From CAWIJK01 sp963836375 (lineage in GTDB: Bacteria; Actinomycetota; Acidimicrobiia; Acidimicrobiales; RAAP-2), in NCBI GenBank assembly GCA_963836375.1, contig CAWIJK010000002.1, forward strand, positions 558,001 through 622,000: a DNA stretch of 64,000 bases, given 5' to 3'. The translations under genes were made by a program, and so were the position numbers. Shown here in pieces: positions 55,368 to 64,000 of this stretch (positions are counted from its first letter, which is position 1; each line of letters opens with the position of its first letter). The notes below the pieces were generated by a model that saw only the letters and a list, made by a program, of their open reading frames with translations, ran no database searches and was not told the origin of the DNA.

Positions 55368-56795
55368 GTGAGCAACCGGACCTACCTGTCGATCGGCGAC
55401 GTCCTCACGCTCTTGCGCGAGGAGTTCCCCGACGTGACCATCTCGAAGATCCGATTCCTCGAGAGCCAGGGCCTGGTCAACCCCGAGCGCTCGCCGTCGG
55501 GCTACCGCAAGTTCTACGACCACGACGTCGAGCGGCTGCGCTGGGTGCTCCGCCAGCAACGCGAGCACTTCTTGCCCCTCAAGGTGATCCGGGACCGCCT
55601 GGCCAACGAGGAGGGGACGGCCGACGCCCCGGGCGCGCTCGGCGAGACGGTGGCTGTCATGGACACCAGCGCCAACGGGTCGTTGGAGGCGGCGGCGCCG
55701 TCGCCCGAGCGCGGCGTCGTGGCCACCGCGGCCAGGGCTGCCGCGGCGTCGGGCTCCACTCCCGGATCGCGCCCCGGAGGGGTCGGGCTCGTCACCGGTG
55801 GCCCTCCGCCCGGCCCCTCGATGACCTCGCGGCCGGGCCCCGGCGCCAACGGGGAGCCCTCCGGCCAGGCCGAACCCCCCGAACGGCCCGCCCAACCCGG
55901 GGCCCCGGTCACCGGGGCCGGGGGCGGGGCGGGACCGAGCGGCGGGCCCGGGGCCGGATCGGGCCGGCCCCCGTTGACACGCCTCGTGGGCGACGTCGTC
56001 CCCGCCGGCCCCGCCCGTGCAGGGTCACCCGGGGCCTCCCAACGCCAGGCACCGGGGGTGGCGCCCACCCCGCCGGCCCCCTCGCCGGGCGGATCGGCCC
56101 GCCCGGGTCCCGGGACCCACCAGGCCTCCCCGGTTCCCCGCCCCCGCCACGAGGTCCCTGACGAGCCGACCGGGTCGCGGTCGCCGGCGGTCGGCTCGGC
56201 TCCCGAGCCGGGGTCCGGCGAGCCAGTGGCCCGCGAGCCGCTGCCCAAGGCGCCGTCGGGCCACCAATCCCCGGCGGAGGCCCCGACGCCCCGCACCGCC
56301 CCGCCGCGGCCCCAGGACGGCGGCCAGGCCTCCGCTGCGCCGTCACAAAGGGCCCCGGTGCCGCCGGGTGGCGCCCCGGACCGCCCCGGCTTCCCCGCCG
56401 CCCCCGGGGTCTCGGGCGTGAGCCTGACCGCGGACGAGCTCTCGGGTGCCTCGGGCCTCTCGGCAACCGAGGTGGCGGCGCTCGAGGGCTTCGGGCTGGT
56501 CGAGCCGATGACCGTGGCCGGGGTCCTCTACTACGACGAGGAGGCCCTGACGGTGGCCAAGCTGGTGGCCGAGTTCGCCCGTTACGGGATCGAGCCCCGC
56601 CATCTGCGCCTTTACCGCAATGCCGTCGACCGGGAGGTCGGCCTGATCGAGCAGATCATCACCCCGCTGCTCCGCCAGCGGAACCCCGAGTCCCGCCAAC
56701 GGGCGGTGGACTCGGCCACTGACCTGGCCACCTTGGGCCAGAACCTGCGGGCCTCCCTGCTCCGCAGGGAGCTCCGGCGCCAATTCGGCAGCTGA
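55368..56795 (+). CDS. ftsR: MerR-type regulator, FtsR-like
   Basis: 475 aa. The N-terminal MerR HTH (about 1-75) shows YLSIGDVLTLLREEFPDVTI, SKIRFLESQGLV and PSGYRKFYDHDVERL. A Pro/Gly/Ala-rich linker of about 260 residues (84-345) follows, much longer than usual, then a second conserved helical domain (YYDEEALTVAKLVAEFARYG, RHLRLYRNAVDREVGLIEQI). The mycobacterial and corynebacterial counterparts (Rv1828, FtsR) activate ftsZ. GTG 55368 start; order garA-ftsR-DUF151 is conserved. Confidence 0.87.
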   Translation: MSNRTYLSIGDVLTLLREEFPDVTISKIRFLESQGLVNPERSPSGYRKFYDHDVERLRWVLRQQREHFLPLKVIRDRLANEEGTADAPGALGETVAVMDTSANGSLEAAAPSPERGVVATAARAAAASGSTPGSRPGGVGLVTGGPPPGPSMTSRPGPGANGEPSGQAEPPERPAQPGAPVTGAGGGAGPSGGPGAGSGRPPLTRLVGDVVPAGPARAGSPGASQRQAPGVAPTPPAPSPGGSARPGPGTHQASPVPRPRHEVPDEPTGSRSPAVGSAPEPGSGEPVAREPLPKAPSGHQSPAEAPTPRTAPPRPQDGGQASAAPSQRAPVPPGGAPDRPGFPAAPGVSGVSLTADELSGASGLSATEVAALEGFGLVEPMTVAGVLYYDEEALTVAKLVAEFARYGIEPRHLRLYRNAVDREVGLIEQIITPLLRQRNPESRQRAVDSATDLATLGQNLRASLLRRELRRQFGS

Positions 56796-56859
56796 GCGGC
56801 TTGGGGACCACGCCGCACACGCGGGCGGGACCGCGGGCGGCGGCGCTACATTTCTTTGC

Positions 56860-57363
56860 ATGGTCGAAGTTCGGCTCCGGGCTGTCCGCGTCGACCTGCA
56901 GTCGAACACGCCGGTGCTCTTGCTGCAGGAGACCGAGGGCGAGGGACGAACGCTGCCCATCTTCATCGGGACCCCCGAGGCGACGGCCATCGCCTACGCC
57001 CTCCAGGGGGTGGCCATGCCGCGGCCGATGACCCATGACCTGGTCAAGGACGTGCTGACGGCCATGGACGTCGACGTTGAGCGGGTGGTCATCACCGAGC
57101 TGCGATCGTCGACCTACTACGCCGAGCTGCACCTGAGGAGGGGAGCGGAACGCTCGATCGTCTCGAGCCGCCCCTCCGACGCGGTCGCCGTCGCCGTGCG
57201 GACGTCGAGCCCGCTGTACGTGTCCGACGAGCTCATGGACGCCGAGGGGATCATCTTGGCCATCGACGGGAACGACGACGAGGACGACGCCAGTCCCGAG
57301 GAGCTGGTCGGCCAGTTCCGCCAGTTCCTCGATTCGATAAAGCCGGAAGACTTCGGCTCGTGA
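56860..57363 (+). CDS. Bifunctional nuclease domain protein (DUF151)
   Basis: 167 aa. MVEVRLRAVRVDLQSNTPVLLL, then LPIFIGTPEATAIAYAL, RPMTHDLVKDVL and RPSDAVAVAVRTSSPLYV, are characteristic of the DUF151/BFN fold. The acidic DDEDDASPEE tail is variable. Biochemical role in actinobacteria is unsettled. ATG 56860 is seven bases after TACATT (56847-56852). The stop overlaps the lipoprotein start. Confidence 0.9.
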   Translation: MVEVRLRAVRVDLQSNTPVLLLQETEGEGRTLPIFIGTPEATAIAYALQGVAMPRPMTHDLVKDVLTAMDVDVERVVITELRSSTYYAELHLRRGAERSIVSSRPSDAVAVAVRTSSPLYVSDELMDAEGIILAIDGNDDEDDASPEELVGQFRQFLDSIKPEDFGS

Positions 57364-57980
57364 GGGCCGGCCGGCTGGTGCCGGTGCTCGGTGCGCTCGG
57401 TGCGTTGGTGCTCGCCGGCTGCTCGTCGGGATCGCCCAGCGCCAACTCCACCACCACCACGTCGAGCTCGACCAGTTCGTCGACGTCGACGTCCACCTCC
57501 TCGCAGTCCTCGTCGACCACCCGAGGGCCCACGACCACCGCCGCGGGTGTCGCCACCTGTCAACCGGGCCAGCTGACCATCACGGCGGGCATGGGCAACG
57601 GCGCCGCCGGGACCATCTCGCTCGCCGTCACCATGGTCAACAAGGGTCCGGGCACCTGCACGATGAACGGCTACCCGGGGATGCAGCTCCTCGACGCCTC
57701 CGGCGCCAGCCTCCCGACCAACGTGGTGCGCGGCGGCGGGGTGGACTTCTTGAACCCGGCCGCCAGCCAGCCCCCGTCCCTGGTCACCCTGGCCACCGGC
57801 CAGCAGGCCTCGTTCAGCCTGAGTTACGAGGACGTGCCGGTGGGCTCGGAGACCTCATGTCCGACGTCGGCCAAGGCCGAGGTCACGCCGCCCAACGACA
57901 CCGCCAGCGCCGTCGTCGCCTTCCAGGCCAGTCCCTGCGGCGGCGGCACCATCCACGTCTCGCCCGTCTACGCGGGCTGA
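57360..57980 (+). CDS. Lipoprotein with DUF4232-like domain
   Basis: 206 aa. The signal peptide LVPVLGALGALVLAGCSSG has a lipobox LVLAGC, Cys at about residue 21. A Ser/Thr-rich linker (about 25-60) leads to a domain with VTMVNKGPGTCTMNGYPGMQL, resembling DUF4232. Four Cys in the domain may pair (TCQPG, GTCTM, SCPTS, SPCGG). Anchored to the outer face of the membrane. GTG 57360 overlaps the DUF151 stop. Function unknown. Confidence 0.75.
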   Translation: MRAGRLVPVLGALGALVLAGCSSGSPSANSTTTTSSSTSSSTSTSTSSQSSSTTRGPTTTAAGVATCQPGQLTITAGMGNGAAGTISLAVTMVNKGPGTCTMNGYPGMQLLDASGASLPTNVVRGGGVDFLNPAASQPPSLVTLATGQQASFSLSYEDVPVGSETSCPTSAKAEVTPPNDTASAVVAFQASPCGGGTIHVSPVYAG

Positions 57981-58027
57981 GCGCCCCCGGCCCGCCCCCC
58001 CCGGCCCGGCCCGTCCGGCGCCCGAGG

Positions 58028-59026
58028 TCAGCGGCGCCGGTCGGGGCGCACCAGGACCCGGCCCCGGACCCGGGCCGCCAGGACGTCGTCGAGCACCGCG
58101 TCGAGCCCGTCGAGGCCGACCTCGGCCGCCACCATCTCGTCGAGCACCGGGCCGGCGAACTCGCGGCCCATGGTCGACCACAGGGCCCGGCGTTCGTCGA
58201 GCGCCGTGTTGACCGAGTCGACGCCGACCAGTGACACGGCGCGGACGATGAACGGGTAGACCGTCGTCTCGAGCGCCGTCCCGCCGGTGAGCCCGCTGGC
58301 CGCCACCGCCCCGCCGTAGCGCACCGAGCGCAGGACGGCGGCCAGGGTCGGGCCCCCGACACAGTCGACGGCGGCCGCCCAGCGCTCGGGGCCGAGCACC
58401 CGGCCGTCGTGGGCGCCCAGGGCGTCGCGCCCCACGATCTCGGCCGCCCCCAGTCGGCGCAGGTAGTCGTGCTCGTGGGTCTTGCCAGAGCTGGCCACCA
58501 CCTCGTAGCCGTGCTGGGACAGCAGGGCCACGGCCATGCTCCCGACCCCGCCGGTGGCCCCGGTCACCAGCACCGGGCCCGCACCGGGTTCGAGTCCGAG
58601 GGTCTCGAGCCGGCGGAGCGAGAGCACGGCGGTGAAGCCGGCCGTGCCGACGACCATGGCCCGGCGGGCGTCGAGGTCGGCCGGCAGGGGCACCACCCAG
58701 CTGGCCGGCACCCGGGCCCGCTCGGCAAAGCCCCCGTGGCGGGCCACGCCCAGGTCGTAGCCGTGCACGAGCACCGCGGTGCCGACCGGCAGCTCCGGGT
58801 CCTCGCTGGCGGCGACCGTGCCGGCCAGGTCGACCCCGGGGACGAGCGGTGAGGTCTGGGCCACCCGGTTGCCCGGGACCGTGACCATGGCGTCTTTGTA
58901 ATTGACCGCCGACCACTCGACGTCGATCAGGACCTCGCCAGGAGCCAGGTCGTCGTCGTCGAGCTCGCTGACCGACCGCCCGATGGTGTCGCCGTCGCGG
59001 GTCACCAGGTAGGCCGCGAACGCCAT
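58028..59026 (-). CDS. Acrylyl-CoA reductase-like quinone oxidoreductase (YhdH/AcuI family)
   Basis: MDR-superfamily NADPH reductase, 332 aa. SAVNYKDAM, PLVPGVDLAGTVAAS, AMVVGTAGFTAVLSL and the nucleotide loop VTGATGGVGSMAVALL all match AcuI/YhdH. It lacks the Cys/His set of the zinc alcohol dehydrogenases, as expected. Substrate is probably an acrylyl-CoA or a quinone-like enone. ATG 59026 is six bases after TAGAGT (minus strand 59038-59033). Confidence 0.88.
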   Translation of the reverse strand: MAFAAYLVTRDGDTIGRSVSELDDDDLAPGEVLIDVEWSAVNYKDAMVTVPGNRVAQTSPLVPGVDLAGTVAASEDPELPVGTAVLVHGYDLGVARHGGFAERARVPASWVVPLPADLDARRAMVVGTAGFTAVLSLRRLETLGLEPGAGPVLVTGATGGVGSMAVALLSQHGYEVVASSGKTHEHDYLRRLGAAEIVGRDALGAHDGRVLGPERWAAAVDCVGGPTLAAVLRSVRYGGAVAASGLTGGTALETTVYPFIVRAVSLVGVDSVNTALDERRALWSTMGREFAGPVLDEMVAAEVGLDGLDAVLDDVLAARVRGRVLVRPDRRR

Positions 59027-59032
59027 CGGGAC

Positions 59033-59071
59033 ACTCTAGGAGAGGGGGCCCGGCGCGCCGGGCGATACGGT
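59033..59071. promoter_or_regulatory. Divergent leaderless promoters (AcuI-like / S9 peptidase)
   Basis: Minus-strand TAGAGT (59038-59033) serves the reductase and plus-strand TACGGT (59066-59071) serves the peptidase, each six bases from its start. The genes are only 51 bases apart, so the promoters overlap. Confidence 0.5.
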
Positions 59072-59077
59072 ACGCCG

Positions 59078-61047
59078 ATGGCCGCCGCGGTGCCCTTCGG
59101 GAGGTGGCCCTCGCCGCTCACCGCCGCCTCGGTGGCCGGGGCGCGCCGCTCCCGGTCGGCGCTGACCGCCGAGGGCACCGCGCTCTACTGGCTGGAGAGC
59201 CGGCCGGCCGAGGGCGGTCGCCAGGTCCTGGTGCGCTCGGTGGGCGGGGAGCCGGCGGCCGAGGTGTCGCCCCCCGGCGCCAATCTGCGTTCGGGGGTGC
59301 ATGAGTACGGTGGCGGGGCCTATTGCCCGGTGCCCGGCGACGGCCTGTTCGCCGCCGTCGAGCGCGCCGACCAGCGGGTGCGGCTCTACCGGGCCGGGGC
59401 GGCTGGGCCGCTCGCGGCGCTGAGCGCGCCGGGGCCCCCGGGGGACGCGATGGCCCACGGGGACCTGCGGGCCACCGCCGACGGCCGCTGGGTGCTCGCC
59501 GTGCGAGAGCGCCTGGGCGACGGCGGGGTCCGCCGCGACGTCGTGGCCTGCAGCGTCGAGCGGCCCGGTCGCACCCGTTCGGTGTGCTTGGGCCGGGACT
59601 TCTTCGCGGCCCCCCGCCCCGACCCGGCCGGCCGGCGGCTGGCCTGGATCTGCTGGGACCACCCCGACATGCCCTGGGACGCCTCGGAGCTGTGGGTGGG
59701 CGACCTCGACCTCGACGCGACCGGGGAGGCGGTGAGCGCGGCGCGCCGGGTCGCCGGCGGACGGTCCGGTCGCGGGGGGAGGGGGTGTCGGTCGGCCAGC
59801 CCCTGTGGTGTGCCGACGGCAGCCTGGTCTACGTCTCCGACGAGGGCGGCTGGTGGCAGCCGTGGCGCTGGACGGCCGGGGCCGGGGCCGCCCGGCTGGC
59901 CGACGACCCCGCCGAGTACCACGGCCCGGACTGGGCCCTCGGGCAGGCCACGATGGCCGAATTGGACGACGGCTCGATCGTCTGTCGCCGCCGGAGTGCC
60001 GGGCGCGACGCGATCGTCGTCCTCGGACCCGAACCGGGCCGATCGGTGACGCTGGACCAGCCGTGCGTGAGCGTGAGCAGCCTGTGCGCCCAGCGCGGTG
60101 GCCCGGTGTGGATCGGGGCCACCCCGTGGTCCCCGGCCGCGGTGTGGCGTTTCGACCTCGGTGGCGCCGGGGGTTCCGGGACCGCCCGGGAGGCCGGCGC
60201 GGCGTCGCCGCTCGCCGCCGAGGCGTCACCCCTCCTCGAGCGCGACGACGTCTCGGTCGGCCAGCCGTTCGAGGCGCCGGCAGCCGGCGGGCGGGCGGTG
60301 CCCGGGCTGTTGTACCCACCGAGTCTGCGCGGCACGCGGGGGCCGCCCGGTGCCCGGCCCCCGCTGGTGGTGTTCTGCCATTCGGGCCCGACTGGCAACG
60401 TCGAGGCCGGTTTCGATCCGATGGTCCAGTTCCTCACCACCCGGGGCTTCGCGGTGGCCGCCGTCGACTACGCCGGGAGCACCGGCTACGGCCGGGCCTA
60501 CCGCCGCAGCCTCGAGGGGGGCTGGGGGATCGTCGACGCCGACGACTGCGCGGCCGCCGCGGTCCACCTGGCGGCGACCGGTGCGGTGGACGGGGCGCAC
60601 ATGGCCATCCGCGGCTCGAGCGCCGGCGGGTTCACCGCCCTGTGCGCCCTGGCCCGCTCTCGGGCCTTTTGCGCCGGGACCTCCCTCTACGGGGTGACCG
60701 ACCTCCTCGCGCTGTCCCGGTCGACCCACGACTTCGAGGCCCACTACAACGACCGCCTGGTCGGGGCGCTGCCCGGGGCGGCGGCCGAGTTCGCCCGTCG
60801 CTCACCGGTCGCCCTGGTCGGCGAGATCGACGCCGCCGTGCTCGTTTTGGCCGGGACCGAGGACCCCGTGGTCCCCGTCGACCAGGCCACCGCCATGGTC
60901 GACGCCCTGCGGGCCCGGGGCCGCCGGTGCGAGTACCTGGCCTTCGAGGGGGAGGGCCACGGCTTCCGCCGGGCCGAGACCCTCGAGGTCTGCGCGTCGG
61001 CCGAGCTGGCCTTCTACCAAGCGCTGCTCTGTGCCGGGGGTCGATGA
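59078..61047 (+). CDS. Prolyl oligopeptidase family (S9) serine peptidase, frameshifted
   Basis: The N-terminal beta-propeller frame (59078 to about 59780) has LYWLESRPAEGGRQVLV and NLRSGVHEYGGGAY. In the G-run cgcggggggaggggg (59771-59786) one base seems lost; homology continues in the next frame with VSVGQPLWCADGSLVYVSD and the alpha/beta hydrolase domain. Catalytic set: Ser in IRGSSAGGFTAL, Asp in GTEDPVVPV, His in EGEGHGFRR. Corrected length is 656 aa, normal for S9C aminopeptidases. A homopolymer error is a likely cause. Confidence 0.83.
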
Positions 61048-61127
61048 TCGGCGGGGGGCGGCTGGTAACCTTGGGGGCCACGCCTGGTGACGACGGGCCC
61101 GTCGCCGTGCCCAGCCTGGAGAGAGAC

Positions 61128-62561
61128 ATGTGGCGTCAACTCGGGGAGTGGGCGTGGGCCCGGTTCTCCAAATTGGGACCCGAGGACGGCGACGCCGCCC
61201 TTTACGGGGCCTCGGCCCTCTTCGCCGGCCTGACCGCGCTCTTCTCGACCATCGCCCTGTACCGGGTGTGGGCCGAGTTGGCCCTCGGGCCCTATCTGGC
61301 GGCGGCCCTCGCCGCGCTCGTCCTCGGTCGTCTGCACGCCAGGAGCCGCGTCCGCTCGGGGGCGGAGGCGGAACGACCCGGCGGCGCCAGGGCAACCGGG
61401 CCCTCGGGCGCGGGGCCGGCGGGGGCGACGACCCCGCTCAGCGCGCCGGCGCGCCGGCACGACGCCGGGTGGCGGCTGAGCCGGATCGCCGTGTTCGGGT
61501 TGGTGCTCTTCGGGGCCACCCTGGTGCCCCTGGCCTTGGAGGTGACCTGGCGCAGCGAGGGCAACGCCGCCCAGCACGTCCAGCCCGAGGTGGTGGTGAT
61601 CGAGCAGGCCGGCCACCGGGCGGCCCAGGGCCAGGACCCCTACCACGCCGAGGTGAAGGGCAACCGGGTCCTCTCGGTGGTCAAGGGCGAGCCGACGTAC
61701 GAGTCCTTCTTCCCCTACCTGCCCCTCATGACCGTCTTCGGGCTGCCCTCGAGCACCCACGAGCCGATCCGGCTCACCGACGCCCGCATCTTCTTCAGCC
61801 TGGTGACCTTGCTGGTCGTCTCGGTCGCCCTGGTGCTCTGCCGGGGCCCGAGCGGCCCCCGGGTGCGGGCCCTCCAGGTCCTCACCGTGCTCCCCACCGC
61901 GGCCCTGCCCCTGGCCACCGGGGGCGACGACATGCCCATCGTCGCCTTCTTGCTGCTGGCCATGGTGCTGGCCCAGCGCCGCCAGCCGCTCTCGAGCGGC
62001 CTGGTGCTCGGGGTGGTCTGCGCCATGAAGTTCACGGCCTGGCCGCTCGCCGCCCTGGCCCTGTTCGCGGCGCGTGACAAAGAGGGTCGGCGCCAGCCGT
62101 GGCGGATGGCCCTCGGGATGGCCGTGGTGATCGGACCGGTCGTGGTGCCGTTCCTCCTGCGCAATCCCCAGGCCTTCGTCCAGAACGTGATCCAGTTCCC
62201 CCTCGGGCTCTCCGGGGTGGCCTCCCCGGCGGCCAGCCCGATGCCCGGCCACCTGTTGGTGGCCGCGTTCCCCTGGCTGCACCGGATCCTGCCGTTGACC
62301 GTGGCCGTGGTCGGGGGGGTGGTGCTGGTCCGCTACCTCGTCCGCAAGCCCCCGAGGACGGCCTCGGCCGTCTCGTCGCTCGGGGGCTGGGTGATGCTGG
62401 TGGCCATCATGTTCGCCCCGGCGACCCGCATCGGCTACCTGTTGTACCCGATCAACTTCTTCGTCTGGTCCTACATGCTGGACCGGGCCGAGCAGGTCGA
62501 GCCGTGGGGTGAGGGATCCGCCGGGCGTTCGAAGCCCTCCGAGCCGGTGCTCGCCGCCTGA
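61128..62561 (+). CDS. GT87-like integral membrane glycosyltransferase
   Basis: 477 aa with about ten hydrophobic helices. The periplasmic-type segment after the second helix (QGQDPYHAEVKG, TYESFFPYLPLMTVFGLPS) matches DUF2029/GT87 mannosyltransferases, which use polyprenyl-phosphate sugars. Between helices near residues 65-105 lies an Ala/Gly-rich cytoplasmic insert. ATG 61128 follows GGAGAGAG; the in-frame ATG 61044 would add unconserved residues. A TAACCT -10 near 61064 would give a leader of about 50 bases. Specific substrate unknown. Confidence 0.72.
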   Translation: MWRQLGEWAWARFSKLGPEDGDAALYGASALFAGLTALFSTIALYRVWAELALGPYLAAALAALVLGRLHARSRVRSGAEAERPGGARATGPSGAGPAGATTPLSAPARRHDAGWRLSRIAVFGLVLFGATLVPLALEVTWRSEGNAAQHVQPEVVVIEQAGHRAAQGQDPYHAEVKGNRVLSVVKGEPTYESFFPYLPLMTVFGLPSSTHEPIRLTDARIFFSLVTLLVVSVALVLCRGPSGPRVRALQVLTVLPTAALPLATGGDDMPIVAFLLLAMVLAQRRQPLSSGLVLGVVCAMKFTAWPLAALALFAARDKEGRRQPWRMALGMAVVIGPVVVPFLLRNPQAFVQNVIQFPLGLSGVASPAASPMPGHLLVAAFPWLHRILPLTVAVVGGVVLVRYLVRKPPRTASAVSSLGGWVMLVAIMFAPATRIGYLLYPINFFVWSYMLDRAEQVEPWGEGSAGRSKPSEPVLAA

Positions 62562-62583
62562 ACGAGCGCCCGGGGGTCAGGGC

Positions 62584-63225
62584 TCAGTTGCCGTCGGGGA
62601 CCTGGAAGAGCCGCAGGGTGAACGGTGTGGTGCCGGTGGCCGAGGCGCCGAAGGTGGTCGGTGAGATCACCGCGCCGGCCTCCCACTGCCACCCGTCGTC
62701 CCCGGACTTCTCGGCCAGGATCTCCATGCCGGGCTGGCCGGTCGGGGTGCCGGTGCTCGAGATATGCCACCCGAGCCGGGACAACTCGGTGCGGTAGAAG
62801 GTGATCATCGCCTCCTCTGAGGTGGCCATGGTGAAGCGCACCGCCTCGTCGTACTGTCCGGCGTCGGCGCTGTAGTCGATCGAGGTGCCGGCCACCGCCC
62901 CACGCGGGATGGTGAGGGCGTCGACGACGTTGGCCGGCGGCGAACCGGGTTGGAGGATGGGGGCCAGGGCGCCTCGGGCGGCGACGGCCACCAACGAGGT
63001 GCCCGGGACCCGCGCCGCCGCCGGCTGCCGCGCGGTGTTGGACCCCGACCCCCACAGGGCCGATCCGATGCCGAAGAGCCCCAGGATCACCACCGCCAGC
63101 CCGAGGACCAGCAGGGCCGGGCGCATGCTCGGCCCTTGCTGGCGGGCCGGGGGGGACGGGACCGGTGACGTCGAGGTGTCGGGTACCTCGGTGTCGGCCC
63201 CCCGGGCGGTGCTGACGTCGGCCAT
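62584..63225 (-). CDS. Single-pass membrane protein of unknown function
   Basis: 213 aa. The first 33 residues are Pro/Ser/Thr-rich; residues 34-57 form one helix (PALLVLGLAVVILGLFGIGS); the remainder is probably extracytoplasmic and has a small alpha/beta pattern (EEAMITFYRTELSRLGWHI and FTLRLFQVPDG), reminiscent of domains in actinobacterial lipoproteins. No catalytic motif. ATG 63225 is nine bases after TAGGCT (minus strand 63240-63235). Confidence 0.6.
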   Translation of the reverse strand: MADVSTARGADTEVPDTSTSPVPSPPARQQGPSMRPALLVLGLAVVILGLFGIGSALWGSGSNTARQPAAARVPGTSLVAVAARGALAPILQPGSPPANVVDALTIPRGAVAGTSIDYSADAGQYDEAVRFTMATSEEAMITFYRTELSRLGWHISSTGTPTGQPGMEILAEKSGDDGWQWEAGAVISPTTFGASATGTTPFTLRLFQVPDGN

Positions 63226-63284
63226 GGGGGCCCAAGCCTACGACCGGTGCCGCCGACGCCGCGCCCGGGCCCGGCCGGGGCCCC

Positions 63285-64000
63285 TCAGGTTCCCGACCAC
63301 CCCAGGTGGTCGATCGGGCCGTGGCCGGCCCCCAGTCGCCAGCCCGCGGCCCCGACGAGGGCCCGGTGGACGAAGGCCTTGGCCGCGCCGACCGCGCCCA
63401 GGGGCTCGGCCCCGAGGGCCAGGTTGGCGGCGATGGCTGCCGAGAGCGAGCACCCCGTCCCGTGGTCGTTGCCGGTGGCCACCCGTTCGGCCTCGAGGAT
63501 CTCGATCCCGCCGGGCCCGGCCACCACGTCGGGGGCACCGCCGTGGGCCCGTTCCCCCCCGGCCGCCTCGAAGTGGCCGCCTTTGACCACCACCACCTCG
63601 GCCCCGAGGGCGCGCAGTTCCTCGGCCGCCTCCACCATGGCGTCCACCGTCGCCAGGTCGCCCAGGGCCCGGCCGGTGAGCAGCGCCGCCTCGCGGAGGT
63701 TGGGCGTGGCCACCAGGGCGTGGGGGAGGAGGAGGTCGCGGTAGGCCCGGACCCCGCCCTCGCCCATGAGGGCGTGTCCGCTGGAGGAGACGAGGACCGG
63801 GTCGACCACCAGGTTCACCAGCTCGCCGGCCGCCGCCAGCCCGGCGACGGCGGCCACGGTGGCCGGGCTGGCCAGCATCCCGGTCTTGACCGCGCCGGGC
63901 GCCAGGTCGGCCCGCACCGCCTCGATCTGGTCCACCACGAAGGAGGGCTCGACGGTCACCACGCCGAGGACGGCCGCCGTGTGCTGCGCGGTGAGCGCGG
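63285..64000 (-). CDS. thiD: Hydroxymethylpyrimidine/phosphomethylpyrimidine kinase, partial
   Basis: Phosphorylates HMP and HMP-P in thiamine synthesis. The gene enters from the right edge; 238 codons are visible, and the N-terminal ATP-site region is outside. ALTAQHTAAVLGV, LAPGAVKTGMLAS, VVDPVLVSSSGHALM, VVVVKGGHFE and NDHGTGCSLSAAIAANLA (anion hole and catalytic Asp) are typical of ThiD. A thiE partner is not in the window. Confidence 0.92.
   Translation of the reverse strand, partial: ALTAQHTAAVLGVVTVEPSFVVDQIEAVRADLAPGAVKTGMLASPATVAAVAGLAAAGELVNLVVDPVLVSSSGHALMGEGGVRAYRDLLLPHALVATPNLREAALLTGRALGDLATVDAMVEAAEELRALGAEVVVVKGGHFEAAGGERAHGGAPDVVAGPGGIEILEAERVATGNDHGTGCSLSAAIAANLALGAEPLGAVGAAKAFVHRALVGAAGWRLGAGHGPIDHLGWSGT

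Overview
The window is a chromosomal segment of a high-GC actinobacterium. The 16S gene (about 35007-36530) has the look of class Acidimicrobiia: the stretch around 35370-35470, with its short V3 region and 'cctctttcagcagggacga' context, is typical of that group. This assignment is from memory, not from a search. Gene order supports an actinobacterium: priA-def-fmt-rpe-rib genes, infC-rpmI-rplT-tsnR, pheST, argCJBDFRGH-mpg, and gcvH-garA-ftsR-bfn all follow the actinobacterial plan.

Layout. 1-7612: end of priA, def, fmt, a Tam-like methyltransferase with a broken second methyltransferase, rpe, a riboflavin operon (ribD-ribBA-ribH, no ribE), hisG and a cold-shock-like gene. 7615-13993: DUF1844 gene, a candidate His-rich leader peptide, infC-rpmI-rplT, a SpoU/TrmH rRNA methylase, pheS-pheT. 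13994-25139: an accessory block of about 11 kb between pheT and argC. It holds hydrolases, a 38-aa membrane microprotein, a 1,096-aa cyclase/ATPase/TPR protein, VOC, AraC, DHFR-like, crotonase, methyltransferase, SnoaL and GNAT genes. 25214-33941: a complete arginine operon with ArgR inside it and an ARG-box-like operator over the argC promoter. 33938-34591: mpg. 34631-41428: an rRNA operon with promoter, 16S, 23S, 5S and terminator, and no tRNA in the spacer. 41534-64000: a secreted Cys-repeat protein, a TPR protein, a K+ channel, class I aldolase, 2-oxoacid:ferredoxin oxidoreductase (korAB), DUF1015, pgsA, a mannose-1-P guanylyltransferase/phosphomannomutase fusion, gcvH-garA-ftsR-DUF151, a lipoprotein, acrylyl-CoA-reductase-like, an S9 peptidase, a GT87-like membrane protein, and thiD running off the right edge.

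The most striking feature is in the 23S gene. Two related group I introns sit only 20 nt apart in the helix 69 / 1911-1931 region (E. coli numbering). The first (39071-39385) is a bare ribozyme. The second (about 39406-40190) carries a LAGLIDADG homing endonuclease ORF whose 3' end runs into the ribozyme core. Its 3' end appears to lack the usual terminal G if it is spliced after U1931.

Other recurring themes: many genes begin 6-7 nt after a TANNNT box, which suggests widespread leaderless transcription. Three long genes (argC, the manC/pmm fusion, the S9 peptidase) are each interrupted by a single-base frameshift, so either sequence error or recent decay must be considered.
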